DNA of 64,000 nt from Dietzia sp. B32 (GTDB lineage Bacteria; Actinomycetota; Actinomycetes; Mycobacteriales; Mycobacteriaceae): assembly GCF_024732245.1 (NCBI RefSeq), contig NZ_CP093845.1, positions 3,532,087 to 3,596,086 on the forward strand, read 5' to 3'. Below are positions 1 to 7,553 of this stretch, in pieces. The notes under the pieces were generated by a model. It was not told the origin of the DNA, did not search any database, and saw only the letters and a program-made list of their open reading frames with translations. How positions within the stretch are numbered: the first letter of the stretch is position 1; each line of letters starts with the position of its first letter. A program made the translations under genes and the position numbers.

Positions 1-18
1 GTGTGCGGTCGTGGTCAT
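1..18 (-). CDS. Start of a gene cut by the window edge, probably the ABC ATPase partner
   Basis: Only the first six codons (MTTTAH) are inside the window. The ATG overlaps the stop codon of the upstream permease gene in an ATGA arrangement, so the two are almost certainly translationally coupled. FtsX/MacB-type permeases are usually encoded next to their ATPase, which makes an ATP-binding subunit the best guess, but nothing in these six residues identifies the product. Confidence 0.55.
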
Positions 19-1142
19 CGGTTCTCTCCCAGTGCGCTGTGCGGGGCGACGGAGCTGATACGGACAGTGGCGAGCGTGGCGCCGACCAGGCCCAGGACCA
101 GCAGGAGGACGGCCCCGAGGACGATCGGTCCGGCCTCGAGTGCGAACGGCATCCCGGTCCCGACCAGCAGTGAGCCCAGGCCCACGCCGATCGCGACGCC
201 GACGGTGATGGCGGCCGCCAACAGGATGAGCGCCTGGCCGACCGCGTCGATCAGCAGCTTGGCGGTCGACGCGCCCATGGCGCGCAGGACCGCGATCTCG
301 CGGGAGCGCTGGACGGTGAGGATCGCGAAGAAGGCGCCCACGACGAGCGCGGAGATCGCGTAGAGGAACCAGGTGATCATCGACATCGTCGTCGTCTCCG
401 CCTGATAACCGGGGGAGGCGTTGTAGGCGTCCTCCATCGGGCGCGCCGAGGTGTCGGCGACGGCGTCGCCGGCGGCCAGGTCGGGGATCTTCCCGTCGAC
501 GCCGGCCAGGGCGACCACGCTGTACTCCTCGCGGGCGCCGGCACGGGGCTCCTCGCCGAAGCGGGTGCCGGAGTTGACGTCCTGCCAGGTGGTCAGGGTG
601 GTGAAGGCCATGTCGACGTGGCCGAAGGTGTGCTGGTCGGCGGCGATGCCGACAACGGTCAGCGGGATCTCCAGCCGGTCGACCGTCACCGTGTCGCCGA
701 TCGAGACGTTCTCGGCGGCCGTGGAGCTGACGAGGATCTCGCCGTCCGCGGTCGGGGTGCGGCCCTCCGCCGCAGCGGGCACGAGCGGCCCGTCCGGGTC
801 GGCGCCGATCAACGTGAGATCGACGGGCGTGCCGGCCGAGGACTTGGCGTTGATGATCGACAGGCCCATCGGGGTGGCGATCTCGACGTCCGGTTGTGCG
901 GCCCAGGCCTCGACCTGGTCCGGCCCGACCACGGAGCGGGTGAAGGCCGAGTCGGTCTTGGTCTCCGGGGCGAAGGCGACCGCCTGTACGGGCATGCGCT
1001 GCAGGCCGGAGACGCCGTCGTTGACGAGGCCGGAGGTCAGCCCTGCCAGCAGGACCATCAGGACGCTGATCAGGGCTACGACGGAGCCCATCAGGGTGAA
1101 TCGGGAACGCGCGTGTATGAGTTCGCGCCAAGCGAGGAACAT
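15..1142 (-). CDS. FtsX/MacB-type ABC transporter permease
   Basis: Integral membrane subunit of an ABC exporter of the FtsX/LolE/MacB class. The 375-residue protein has the class topology: a transmembrane helix at about residues 17-39, a large extracytoplasmic domain at about 40-250, then three helices at about 255-275, 297-325 and 340-362. The segment before the third helix (QRSREIAVLRAMGAS) is the characteristic cytoplasmic coupling motif of FtsX permeases. The start ATG at 1142 is preceded by a GGAAGG ribosome site. Its stop overlaps the start of a further gene running off the left edge, likely the ATPase. The substrate cannot be told from sequence; lipids, peptides or drugs are all known for the class. 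Confidence 0.86.
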   Translation of the reverse strand: MFLAWRELIHARSRFTLMGSVVALISVLMVLLAGLTSGLVNDGVSGLQRMPVQAVAFAPETKTDSAFTRSVVGPDQVEAWAAQPDVEIATPMGLSIINAKSSAGTPVDLTLIGADPDGPLVPAAAEGRTPTADGEILVSSTAAENVSIGDTVTVDRLEIPLTVVGIAADQHTFGHVDMAFTTLTTWQDVNSGTRFGEEPRAGAREEYSVVALAGVDGKIPDLAAGDAVADTSARPMEDAYNASPGYQAETTTMSMITWFLYAISALVVGAFFAILTVQRSREIAVLRAMGASTAKLLIDAVGQALILLAAAITVGVAIGVGLGSLLVGTGMPFALEAGPIVLGAVLLLVLGLVGATLATVRISSVAPHSALGENR

Positions 1143-1223
1143 GGAGGCCTTCCGGCGTCGACGTGGGGGACGAGAATTATCCTAACTCTGTGTCGGCAAG
1201 ATGCTGACATCATGTCGCGAAGA

Positions 1224-1823
1224 TCACCGGGCCGGTGTCGCCCGGATGTGCGCCCGCTCGCCCTGTCTGCCCACCAGGCTGAGGAACTCGACCGGGCCTG
1301 CGCTCGTGGCGCCGAACCAGTGCGGGGTGCGGGTGTCGAACTCGGCCGCTTCGCCCGGCGTGAGGATGAGGTCGTGCTCGCCCAGGACCAATCGCAGCCT
1401 GCCGTCCAGGACGAACACCCAGTCGTAGCCCTCGTGGACGTGGAGGTGGGGTTCGTCGTCGTCGCGACCGGTGGGGAGTACGAACTTGTACGCCTGGATC
1501 CCGCCTGGTCGGCGCGACAGCGGGATCACGGTCGCGCCGTGGTCGGTGGCGATCGGACGTAGCGTCACCCGCGGGTCGCCGGTCGGCGGGGCGTCGACGA
1601 GTTGGTCCAGGGTGACGCCGTGTGCCCGCGCCAGCGGCAGCAGTAGTTCGAGGGTGGGGCGGCGTTGCCCGGACTCGAGTCGGGAGAGCGTGCTGGTGGA
1701 GATGCCGGTGGACTCCGCCAGCGCGGTCAGCGTGAGGTCGCGGCGTTGCCGGAGGGCCCGCAGTCGGGGCCCCACCGCGTCGAGGGTGCGGGCGGTCGGG
1801 TCGGTCCCGTTCGGATCGGTCAT
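1224..1823 (-). CDS. XRE-family regulator with C-terminal cupin sensor domain
   Basis: Transcription factor of 199 residues. An N-terminal helix-turn-helix of the Cro/C1 type lies at about residues 15-70 (LRQRRDLTLTALAESTGIS followed by TLSRLESGQRRP). A small cupin domain lies at about residues 115-190 (HLHVHEGYDWVFVLDGRL), which normally binds a metal or small ligand. The frame extends further upstream, but the ATG at 1823 begins immediately before family-like sequence and is the natural start. It is divergent from the flavoprotein/methyltransferase pair 105 bp away and is the obvious candidate to control that pair and itself. The effector is unknown. Confidence 0.92.
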   Translation of the reverse strand: MTDPNGTDPTARTLDAVGPRLRALRQRRDLTLTALAESTGISTSTLSRLESGQRRPTLELLLPLARAHGVTLDQLVDAPPTGDPRVTLRPIATDHGATVIPLSRRPGGIQAYKFVLPTGRDDDEPHLHVHEGYDWVFVLDGRLRLVLGEHDLILTPGEAAEFDTRTPHWFGATSAGPVEFLSLVGRQGERAHIRATPAR

Positions 1824-1928
1824 GGGACCGACTTTGCCAGAACGGCAATGAATGTTGCGTCTCGTGCGCGCGGAGGTCATCGTCGAGGGATGTGGGCCGG
1901 AACCGGTGGCCCGGACAGGGGGACGGAC

Positions 1929-2882
1929 ATGGACACGCACGACCGGGAACTGCGGGACGTGGTGGTGGTCGGCGGCGGAGCGGCCGGTTTGGGTGCCGCC
2001 CTGACGTTGGCCCGTGCACGCCGTCGGGTGACGGTGGTGGACGCTGGCGAGCCGCGCAACGCACCCGCCGAGGGCGTCCACGGGCTACTCGCCCTGGACG
2101 GGGTGGGCCCGGTGGAGCTGCTCGCCCGGGGCCGCGCGGAGGTCAGGGGATACGACGGCGAGGTCATCGACGGCGAGGTCGTGGACACCCGCGCTGCCGG
2201 ACACGGCTTCGACGTGATCCTGCGTGACGGGGCCGTGCTGCCCACCCGCACGCTGCTCATCGGGACCGGCGTGACCGATGAACTGCCCGACGTCCCCGGC
2301 GTCCGGGAGCAGTGGGGACACGGCGTCCTGCACTGCCCGTACTGCCACGGCTGGGAGGTGCGCGACCAGCGGATCGGGATCCTGGGGACCCATCCGATGT
2401 CCGCCCACCAGGCTGTGCTGTTCCACCAGTGGAGTCGCAGCATCACGTTCTTCAGCGGCGGTCGCCCGATCGAGGAGCAGGACCGGCTCCACCTGGCCGC
2501 GCTCGGCATCCCGATCGAGGAGCGTGGGCTCTCGCGGGTGGAGGCCGACGGTGGGCGGGTGGTCGGGGTCAGGGTCGACGACGACGAGGTCATCGGACTC
2601 GACGCGGTGGTGGTGGCCACCCGGATCACCGTTCGGGTGGAGCCCTACGCGGCCATCGGTCTGGTGGCGGTCGATCACCCGGTCGGCACGGTCATCCCGA
2701 CCGACGAGTTCGGCGCCACCCCGGTGCCGGGGGTGTGGGCCGCGGGCAACTGCGCGGACCCCATGGCGCAGGTCGGCGGCGCGGCGGCGCAGGGGACCCG
2801 GGCCGCGCAGCAGATCAATGCCGCGCTGATCATGGCCGATCTCAAGAAGGCGATCGAGGTGCACGATGGCGCCCGAGTTTGA
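1929..2882 (+). CDS. Thioredoxin-reductase-like NAD(P)/FAD oxidoreductase
   Basis: Two-domain flavoprotein of 317 residues related to thioredoxin reductase. The FAD-binding GxGxxG motif is near the N terminus (VVVVGGGAAGLGAALTLA). A redox-type CPYC pair lies at C136 and C139 (HCPYCHGWEVRD) where thioredoxin reductases carry CATC. A C-terminal FAD motif is VWAAGNCADP. The ATG at 1929 follows a GGGGGAC site and was preferred to upstream in-frame codons because the Rossmann motif follows at once. It overlaps the following methyltransferase by 17 bp, implying coupled translation. In other actinobacteria these two activities occur fused in one protein, supporting a joint role, probably in thiol or metalloid/xenobiotic detoxification (inference). 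Confidence 0.92.
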   Translation: MDTHDRELRDVVVVGGGAAGLGAALTLARARRRVTVVDAGEPRNAPAEGVHGLLALDGVGPVELLARGRAEVRGYDGEVIDGEVVDTRAAGHGFDVILRDGAVLPTRTLLIGTGVTDELPDVPGVREQWGHGVLHCPYCHGWEVRDQRIGILGTHPMSAHQAVLFHQWSRSITFFSGGRPIEEQDRLHLAALGIPIEERGLSRVEADGGRVVGVRVDDDEVIGLDAVVVATRITVRVEPYAAIGLVAVDHPVGTVIPTDEFGATPVPGVWAAGNCADPMAQVGGAAAQGTRAAQQINAALIMADLKKAIEVHDGARV

Positions 2883-3549
2883 CCGCGCCTACTGGGGCGA
2901 CGTCTGGACGGGTGCCGGCGACCGCGCGGCCGCGATGGCCGCGAGCCCTCCCAACCCGCACCTGATCCGGGCGGTCACTCCGCTGGATCCGGGCACGGCA
3001 CTCGAGGCCGGGTGCGGCGCCGGGTCCGAGGCGCTGTGGCTCGCCTCGCAGGGGTGGCAGGTCACCGGGGCGGATATCGCCGCCGAGGCGCTGGCGATCG
3101 CCGCCCGGCGCGCTGCGGAACGCGGGCTGTCCGATCGGGTGTCGTGGGTCGAGGCCGACCTCTCCGGCTGGGAACCCCCGGCGCGGTACGACCTCGTCAC
3201 CACGCACTACGCGCACCCGTCGATACCGCAGTTGGACTTCTACGACCGGCTGGCCCGGTGGGTGGCGCCCGGCGGGACGCTGTTCATAGTCGGGCACCTG
3301 CACCACGAGGAGCAGGGGCATGGCCAGGGGCAGGGACATCACCAGGGGCACGGACATCACCAGGGGCACGGTGGCGGTGCTCATCCGCCGGCCGGGGCCG
3401 GCGTCACCGCGGCCACCGTCACCGCGCGGCTCGAGGCGCAGGGGTGGGAGATCGGATTCGCCGAGGAGACCTCTCGTGCCATGCCGGGTCGCGGGGTCGT
3501 CCCGGTGACGGTCCACGATGTCGTCGTCAAGGCCGTCCGGAGGCCCTGA
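2866..3549 (+). CDS. Class I SAM-dependent methyltransferase with histidine-rich insert
   Basis: Rossmann-fold methyltransferase of 227 residues. Motif I is ALEAGCGAGSEALWLA at about residues 45-60, and the acidic motif II is GADIAAEAL near residue 70. Overall it resembles the thiopurine/tellurite methyltransferase group. It starts inside the oxidoreductase gene (17-bp overlap). An odd feature is a His/Gly/Gln-rich insert at about residues 144-173, encoded partly by an 18-bp tandem repeat; such inserts often bind metals. The substrate is unknown; the neighbouring redox enzyme and cupin regulator suggest methylation of a thiol or metalloid compound. Confidence 0.9.
   Translation: MAPEFDRAYWGDVWTGAGDRAAAMAASPPNPHLIRAVTPLDPGTALEAGCGAGSEALWLASQGWQVTGADIAAEALAIAARRAAERGLSDRVSWVEADLSGWEPPARYDLVTTHYAHPSIPQLDFYDRLARWVAPGGTLFIVGHLHHEEQGHGQGQGHHQGHGHHQGHGGGAHPPAGAGVTAATVTARLEAQGWEIGFAEETSRAMPGRGVVPVTVHDVVVKAVRRP
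3334..3369 (+). repeat. 18-bp tandem repeat encoding His-rich linker
   Basis: Two exact copies of the unit ggacatcaccaggggcac, at 3334-3351 and 3352-3369, flanked by degenerate partial copies on both sides. The unit is in frame and encodes GHHQGH, producing the histidine-rich insert of the methyltransferase. Repeat-unit number is likely to vary between strains without breaking the frame. Confidence 0.85.
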
Positions 3550-3608
3550 CGCGGTGAGTCGCGGCGTGTGGCCCGCCCGCGGGGTGGTGGCGAAGGTAGT
3601 TCTTATGT

Positions 3609-5219
3609 ATGCCCCGTGTCATCCCCGCTCACCCCGTCTACGGACACCCCTCCGAGAAGAGTGTGGTCGACCTCCTGCGCGACCAACTCTCCGACGACAG
3701 CCTCATTGTGGTGGGCCAACGGGTGTCCACCGACGAGAAGGAACACGAGGTCGACATCCTGGTGGCGATGCCCGGCGCGGGGATCGTGGCGATCGAGGTG
3801 AAGGCCGGACAGATCGTGATCGAGGACGGGGTGTGGGTGCAGGGCAGCGGCACCAGGAAGTTCACGATCGACCCGGTCAACCAGTGTCGTGACGCCCTGT
3901 ACGCGCTGCGGGGATACGTCAGCGACGACCCGCGGTGGCCGGACCGGTTACAGCGGTGGACCCACATGCTGGTGTTCCCCAACGCCTCGATCCCCGAGGA
4001 CTTCGCGCGGCCGGAGATCCAGCGCAACCGGATCGTGGACCGCGATCAACTCGATCAACTCGCTCATCGTGCGTACCTGTTGGCACAGAACTCCGGCCCG
4101 GCGGATCGCCCCTTCCCGTCCGCGGACACTGTCAGCCGGCTGGCGGAGATCCTCGGAGGTCGAGGACTGCCCCAACGCGACGTCGTGGCCCGCGCCGCCG
4201 AGAACGCCGACATCGCCGACGCTCTCACCCGCGAGCAATCGGTTCTGTTGCGGGCGGTCGACGCGCTGCCTCGGGTGGAGATCCGCGGCGGCGCCGGCAG
4301 CGGTAAGACCTATCTGGCACTGGAGCAGGCGCGCCGCCTGTCGAGGGACGGGCAGCGGGTCGCGTTGCTCTGCTACTCGCACGGCCTGGCCAGCTACCTC
4401 AAGCGGGTCACCAGCGGGTGGAAGCGGCGGGAGCGACCCGCCTACGTCGGCGAATTCCACGCCCTGGGCGTCGAATGGGGAGCGCCGGCGGGTCCGGACG
4501 AGAGGATCCGGTCCACCGAGACGGTGCGGTGGTGGGAGGAGGACCTGCCCGGGCTGATGTCCGACCTCGCCGACGAGCTTCCCGACGGCAAGCGCTTCGA
4601 TGCCGTGATCGTGGACGAGGCGCAGGACTTCGCGGACAGCTGGTGGCAGCCGGTGGTGGGGGCGTTGCGTGACAGGGAGAACGGTCGGCTCATGATCGTC
4701 GGCGACGCGGGCCAGAGCGTGTTCGAGCGTGCGGGCCGCCCACCCGTGGATCTCGTTCCGCTCGTGCTGGATCACAACCTCCGCAATACCCGGCAGATCG
4801 CCAGCGCCTTCATGCCGCTGGTGGGTCAGCGGATGGAGCTGCGCGGTGGCACCGGTCCCGCCGTCCGGTACGTGGGCGTCCCGGAGGGCGCGGATCCCGT
4901 CGCGGTGGGCGACGACGAGGCCATGCGGCTGCTCGACGAGGGGTGGGAGCCCGGCGACGTGGCGCTGTTGACCATCGGCTCGCGCCATCCGATGCAGGTC
5001 GAACTCCAGGAGGACGGCAACGACGCCTACTGGGAGACGTTCTGGGACGGGGAGGACATCTTCTACGGTCACGTCCTCGGCTTCAAGGGTCTCGAACGAC
5101 GAGCTGTCGTGCTGGTGTGCAACGGCTACGAGGGGATCGACCGCCTCCGCGAACGGATCTACGTGGGATTGTCACGAGCCACGGACATGCTGGTGGTGGT
5201 GGGGGACGCCGACCTCTGA
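3609..5219 (+). CDS. NERD-domain UvrD-like superfamily 1 helicase/nuclease-related protein
   Basis: A 536-residue protein with an N-terminal NERD (nuclease-related) domain at about residues 12-125, including EVDILVAMPGAGIVAIEVKAG, which preserves the D and ExK residues of restriction-type nucleases. A superfamily 1 ATPase follows: Walker A GGAGSGKTY at about residue 230, Walker B VIVDEAQD at about 333, the LDHNLRNT motif near 385, and the C-terminal helicase motif YVGLSRATDMLVVVGD. It is probably a DNA-processing enzyme. No partner gene or DNA-modification enzyme is adjacent. It stands alone between the methyltransferase and a bidirectional terminator. NERD-helicases are suspected in repair and phage defence, but the role is unproven. 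Confidence 0.88.
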   Translation: MPRVIPAHPVYGHPSEKSVVDLLRDQLSDDSLIVVGQRVSTDEKEHEVDILVAMPGAGIVAIEVKAGQIVIEDGVWVQGSGTRKFTIDPVNQCRDALYALRGYVSDDPRWPDRLQRWTHMLVFPNASIPEDFARPEIQRNRIVDRDQLDQLAHRAYLLAQNSGPADRPFPSADTVSRLAEILGGRGLPQRDVVARAAENADIADALTREQSVLLRAVDALPRVEIRGGAGSGKTYLALEQARRLSRDGQRVALLCYSHGLASYLKRVTSGWKRRERPAYVGEFHALGVEWGAPAGPDERIRSTETVRWWEEDLPGLMSDLADELPDGKRFDAVIVDEAQDFADSWWQPVVGALRDRENGRLMIVGDAGQSVFERAGRPPVDLVPLVLDHNLRNTRQIASAFMPLVGQRMELRGGTGPAVRYVGVPEGADPVAVGDDEAMRLLDEGWEPGDVALLTIGSRHPMQVELQEDGNDAYWETFWDGEDIFYGHVLGFKGLERRAVVLVCNGYEGIDRLRERIYVGLSRATDMLVVVGDADL

Positions 5220-5239
5220 CATCGTGCGGACCGACGCGA

Positions 5240-5271
5240 CCGCCCCCCGCCTCGGACGAGGCGGGGGGCGG
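5240..5271. terminator. Bidirectional intrinsic-type terminator
   Basis: A perfect 15-bp GC-rich stem (5240-5254 pairing with 5257-5271) lies between the convergent NERD-helicase and hsp20 genes. There is no strong T-tract, as is usual in high-GC actinobacteria. Confidence 0.8.
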
Positions 5272-5300
5272 AGGCGGTACGCCCGCGTCGGAACGGGTCG

Positions 5301-5759
5301 TCAGCTACCGAGGTCGGACGAGCCCTCGACGATCTCCGCCTGCTCGGTGCGCTGCGTTCCGCGCGAGACGGCGATCTTGCGTGGCTGCGCCTCCTCGGCG
5401 ACCGGGATGACCAGCCGGAGGACTCCGTCGGTGTAGTCGGCCTCGATCCGGTCGGTGGCCAGGCCCTTGCCGAGGGCGAGCTGCCGGGCGAACGTGCCCG
5501 ACTGCCGCTCGTGCATGAGCCACTGCGCCTCGCCACCGATCGGCGCGCGGCGCTCGGCGCGGACGGTCAACGTGCGGTCCTCCACATCGATATCGATGCT
5601 GTCGGGGTCCACACCGGGCATGTCGATGAGTCCGACGAACCGCTCGCCGTCCTTGAACAGATCCATCGGGAGTGAGGTCGAGCCGGTCGCGGTGCGTAGC
5701 CCCTCGCCCAGGAGGCGGTCGAGCTCACGGAACGGATCGAAACGGTTACTGGTGGCCAT
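5301..5759 (-). CDS. Hsp20/alpha-crystallin small heat-shock protein
   Basis: ATP-independent holdase chaperone of 152 residues. The alpha-crystallin domain spans about residues 30-130. It includes the typical DMPGVDPDSIDIDVEDRTLTV strands and the DGVLRLVIPV motif, followed by a short C-terminal tail. The ATG at 5759 follows a strong GAAGGAG ribosome site. Upstream lie a near-consensus HAIR operator and an extracytoplasmic-sigma-like promoter, the arrangement known for acr2/hsp in M. tuberculosis, where HspR represses and SigH/SigE activate. The gene is monocistronic, closed by the terminator at 5240-5271. Confidence 0.95.
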   Translation of the reverse strand: MATSNRFDPFRELDRLLGEGLRTATGSTSLPMDLFKDGERFVGLIDMPGVDPDSIDIDVEDRTLTVRAERRAPIGGEAQWLMHERQSGTFARQLALGKGLATDRIEADYTDGVLRLVIPVAEEAQPRKIAVSRGTQRTEQAEIVEGSSDLGS

Positions 5760-5816
5760 GGCTGGTCTCCTTCAGGACTGGTCGGGAGCGCCCGGTCTCT
5801 CCGGGATCGCACCCGT

Positions 5817-5845
5817 AACAACTGCGATCCGTAGTTGAGTATTCC
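5817..5845 (-). promoter_or_regulatory. Putative SigH/SigE-type stress promoter of hsp20
   Basis: Reading on the minus strand, GGAAT (complement of 5841-5845) is followed after 18 bases by GTT (complement of 5820-5822), with a second GTT immediately downstream (5817-5819). This matches the GGAAY-N17-19-GTT pattern of mycobacterial SigH-class promoters. The -35 element lies in the spacer of the HAIR operator, so HspR binding would block it. Inference from pattern only. Confidence 0.55.
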
Positions 5846-5854
5846 CGACTCACG
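5834..5854. promoter_or_regulatory. HAIR-like operator (HspR binding site)
   Basis: The sequence GTTGAGT-N7-ACTCACG matches the HAIR consensus CTTGAGT-N7-ACTCAAG at 12 of 14 positions with the exact 7-base spacer. It lies 75-95 bp upstream of the hsp20 start, overlapping the proposed -35 element. HspR, the repressor known to bind HAIR in Streptomyces and mycobacteria, is not encoded in this window. Confidence 0.75.
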
Positions 5855-6142
5855 TTTCGATTCTCGCGCGGTTCAGATGTCGGCAGGCTGGCCGACGCCA
5901 GCACGAACGCCTCGACCGGTCCGAATCCCGTCCGGGTGGACACCACCGTGACGGACACCAGGGTGACCACGACTAACACGACGGTCTCCGCCCGGGAACG
6001 AAGCAACAGCGCCCACAGGACGATCACCCCCGACACGGGCCAGTGCAAGGGAGAACCCGGACTCCTCGTGGACTCCCAGGCGACCGACGATGGTGGGCGG
6101 TGTCTCCTGGCGGATCCGCGGGCAACCCTGAGAGGGGAGGGC
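5855..6142. other. Non-coding gap between hsp20 promoter and the YceI gene
   Basis: No convincing gene is seen. A minus-strand open frame beginning at 6048 has a hydrophobic N-terminal half. It lacks a ribosome site and runs on through the hsp20 promoter into the hsp20 start, so it is not called. No strong hairpin or repeat was found. Confidence 0.5.
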
Positions 6143-6829
6143 TCAGCTCTTCTCCAGGACCACCCGGAAGTCGACAGTCCCGTCGGGGGAGACGGTCACG
6201 AATCCCAGGCTGGGTGGCTGCACTCCCACCTCGGTCCACGTCACCGGGACCCGCCCCGAGGCGATGAGCTGGTCTCCCGCCCGCAGTACGGTCACCTCGG
6301 CCTGTCTGCGGACCGTGGTCCCCTTGATGGTCAGGTCGACGAGCATCGGCACCGTGGAGGTGGTGCCGTCGCCGGGCAGACCGGCCAGGTCGACCGGCTC
6401 GGCGAGGGTGAGGGTCGAGACCGGGTGGCCGTCCGCGTCGAGGATGTCCGCCGACCGGGCCCGGTTGTCCCGCGCGCTGATGTCGGTCTCGAGGCCATCC
6501 ATCCGGACCTCGAAACCGCCGGATTCGAGGATGCGGCCGGTGATGATGACCTCACCGTCCACCTGGCCGGTGGTGCCGACGACCGTCACCGGTTCGCCCC
6601 TGAGGACCTCGTCGACGGTGTACCCGGCGACCGTGCCGTTCGGTGGGGTGCCCGGGACCACCTCCCAGGCGCCGTCGAGCTCCGTCGCCGCGGCGTCGAC
6701 GTCCCGGGTGTCGATCACGGTGGGCGGCGCGTCGTCTCCGCCACGAGCCGCCTTGTAGACGAACGGAGCGGCGATCACGACGACGATGACGACGACGAGG
6801 ACGCCGATCACCCAGAACAGTCTGCGCAT
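6143..6829 (-). CDS. YceI-family lipocalin-like protein, membrane anchored
   Basis: A 228-residue protein with an N-terminal hydrophobic anchor or signal (about residues 4-27) followed by a YceI domain at about 50-228. The domain shows the family pattern: AWEVVPGTPPNGTVAGYTVDE, GQVDGEVIITGRI, a central DLTIKGTTVRRQAEVTVL, and a terminal VDFRVVLEKS. YceI proteins form a lipocalin-like barrel that binds polyisoprenoid or other amphiphilic ligands outside the cytoplasm. It is probably tethered to the outer face of the membrane. It is divergent from the next gene pair, and its ligand is unknown. Confidence 0.88.
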   Translation of the reverse strand: MRRLFWVIGVLVVVIVVVIAAPFVYKAARGGDDAPPTVIDTRDVDAAATELDGAWEVVPGTPPNGTVAGYTVDEVLRGEPVTVVGTTGQVDGEVIITGRILESGGFEVRMDGLETDISARDNRARSADILDADGHPVSTLTLAEPVDLAGLPGDGTTSTVPMLVDLTIKGTTVRRQAEVTVLRAGDQLIASGRVPVTWTEVGVQPPSLGFVTVSPDGTVDFRVVLEKS

Positions 6830-6977
6830 GCACCTGAGCTTAGAAAGCCCGGCGGGCCGGTGGATGAGAGCGGGCTGACAACAGGTGCGTCGGGATGTCC
6901 CGAATGCTCAGTGAACCTAAGATAAAGTCAATGTTTACTGCGGGCACCCCGGCCACGCGGAACCGACAGGACTTCCC

Positions 6978-7553
6978 ATGACGCCCGACCAGCCCCCACG
7001 ATGGGACAACGCCCCGAGCTGGAGCTCCCCGTCCGACGCGCAGTTCAGACCGGCGCCTCCCGGTGGGTACGGGATGCCGCCCCAGCGATCCGGGCTCTCC
7101 GTCCCGGTGATCGTGTTCCTGGTTCTGGGGTCCGTCCTGCTGTTGGGGATCCTGGTCGCCGGCGCGATCGTCCTGGCCCCTCGCTTCTCCGGGACCGCGG
7201 CAGCTCCGGCCACCTGGACGGTATCGGCGACCGCCACCGCCCCTGCCGAGGCGGCCAACCCCCCGACCGTCCAGCCGGCACGACCCGCCCAGGGAAGTCG
7301 ACCCGCCGGCGCGTACGAGTGCATGGATCGTGGGGCCGGTCCGTACTCGGCGGCGGCGGTGGGGTCTTCGGCGACCTCCTGCGAGTTCGCCGAGGTCGTC
7401 TGGTCGCAGTACGTGGGATCCGGCGGAACCGGGCAGGCGATGACGGTGAACGCCTACAGTCCGGTCACCGGACAGAGCTACGCGATGTCGTGCGCTGGTG
7501 GCCCCGTCGTGACCTGCACGGGCGGCAACAACGCTGTCGTACATCTCTACTGA
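6978..7553 (+). CDS. Proline-rich single-pass membrane protein, unknown function
   Basis: A 191-residue protein. The N terminus is a Pro/Ser-rich cytoplasmic segment (about 1-42). One transmembrane helix at about 43-68 (VIVFLVLGSVLLLGILVAGA) and an Ala/Pro/Thr-rich linker follow. The extracytoplasmic domain at about 112-191 contains three conserved-looking cysteines (YECMD, TSCEF, MSCAGG/VTCTGG) that could form disulphides. This layout is common in mycolata secreted/anchored proteins. Its stop overlaps the next start by one base (TGATG), so it is co-translated with the beta-lactamase-fold protein. No function is assigned. Confidence 0.8.
   Translation: MTPDQPPRWDNAPSWSSPSDAQFRPAPPGGYGMPPQRSGLSVPVIVFLVLGSVLLLGILVAGAIVLAPRFSGTAAAPATWTVSATATAPAEAANPPTVQPARPAQGSRPAGAYECMDRGAGPYSAAAVGSSATSCEFAEVVWSQYVGSGGTGQAMTVNAYSPVTGQSYAMSCAGGPVVTCTGGNNAVVHLY

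Noticed and set aside
1160-1195. IdeR/DtxR-like box near TTAGGATAA before the ABC permease
   Set aside because: Only about 8 of 13 core positions match and the dyad symmetry is missing.
5746-6048. Small hydrophobic minus-strand frame upstream of hsp20
   Set aside because: No ribosome site, and it runs through the HAIR operator into hsp20, so it is unlikely to be translated.
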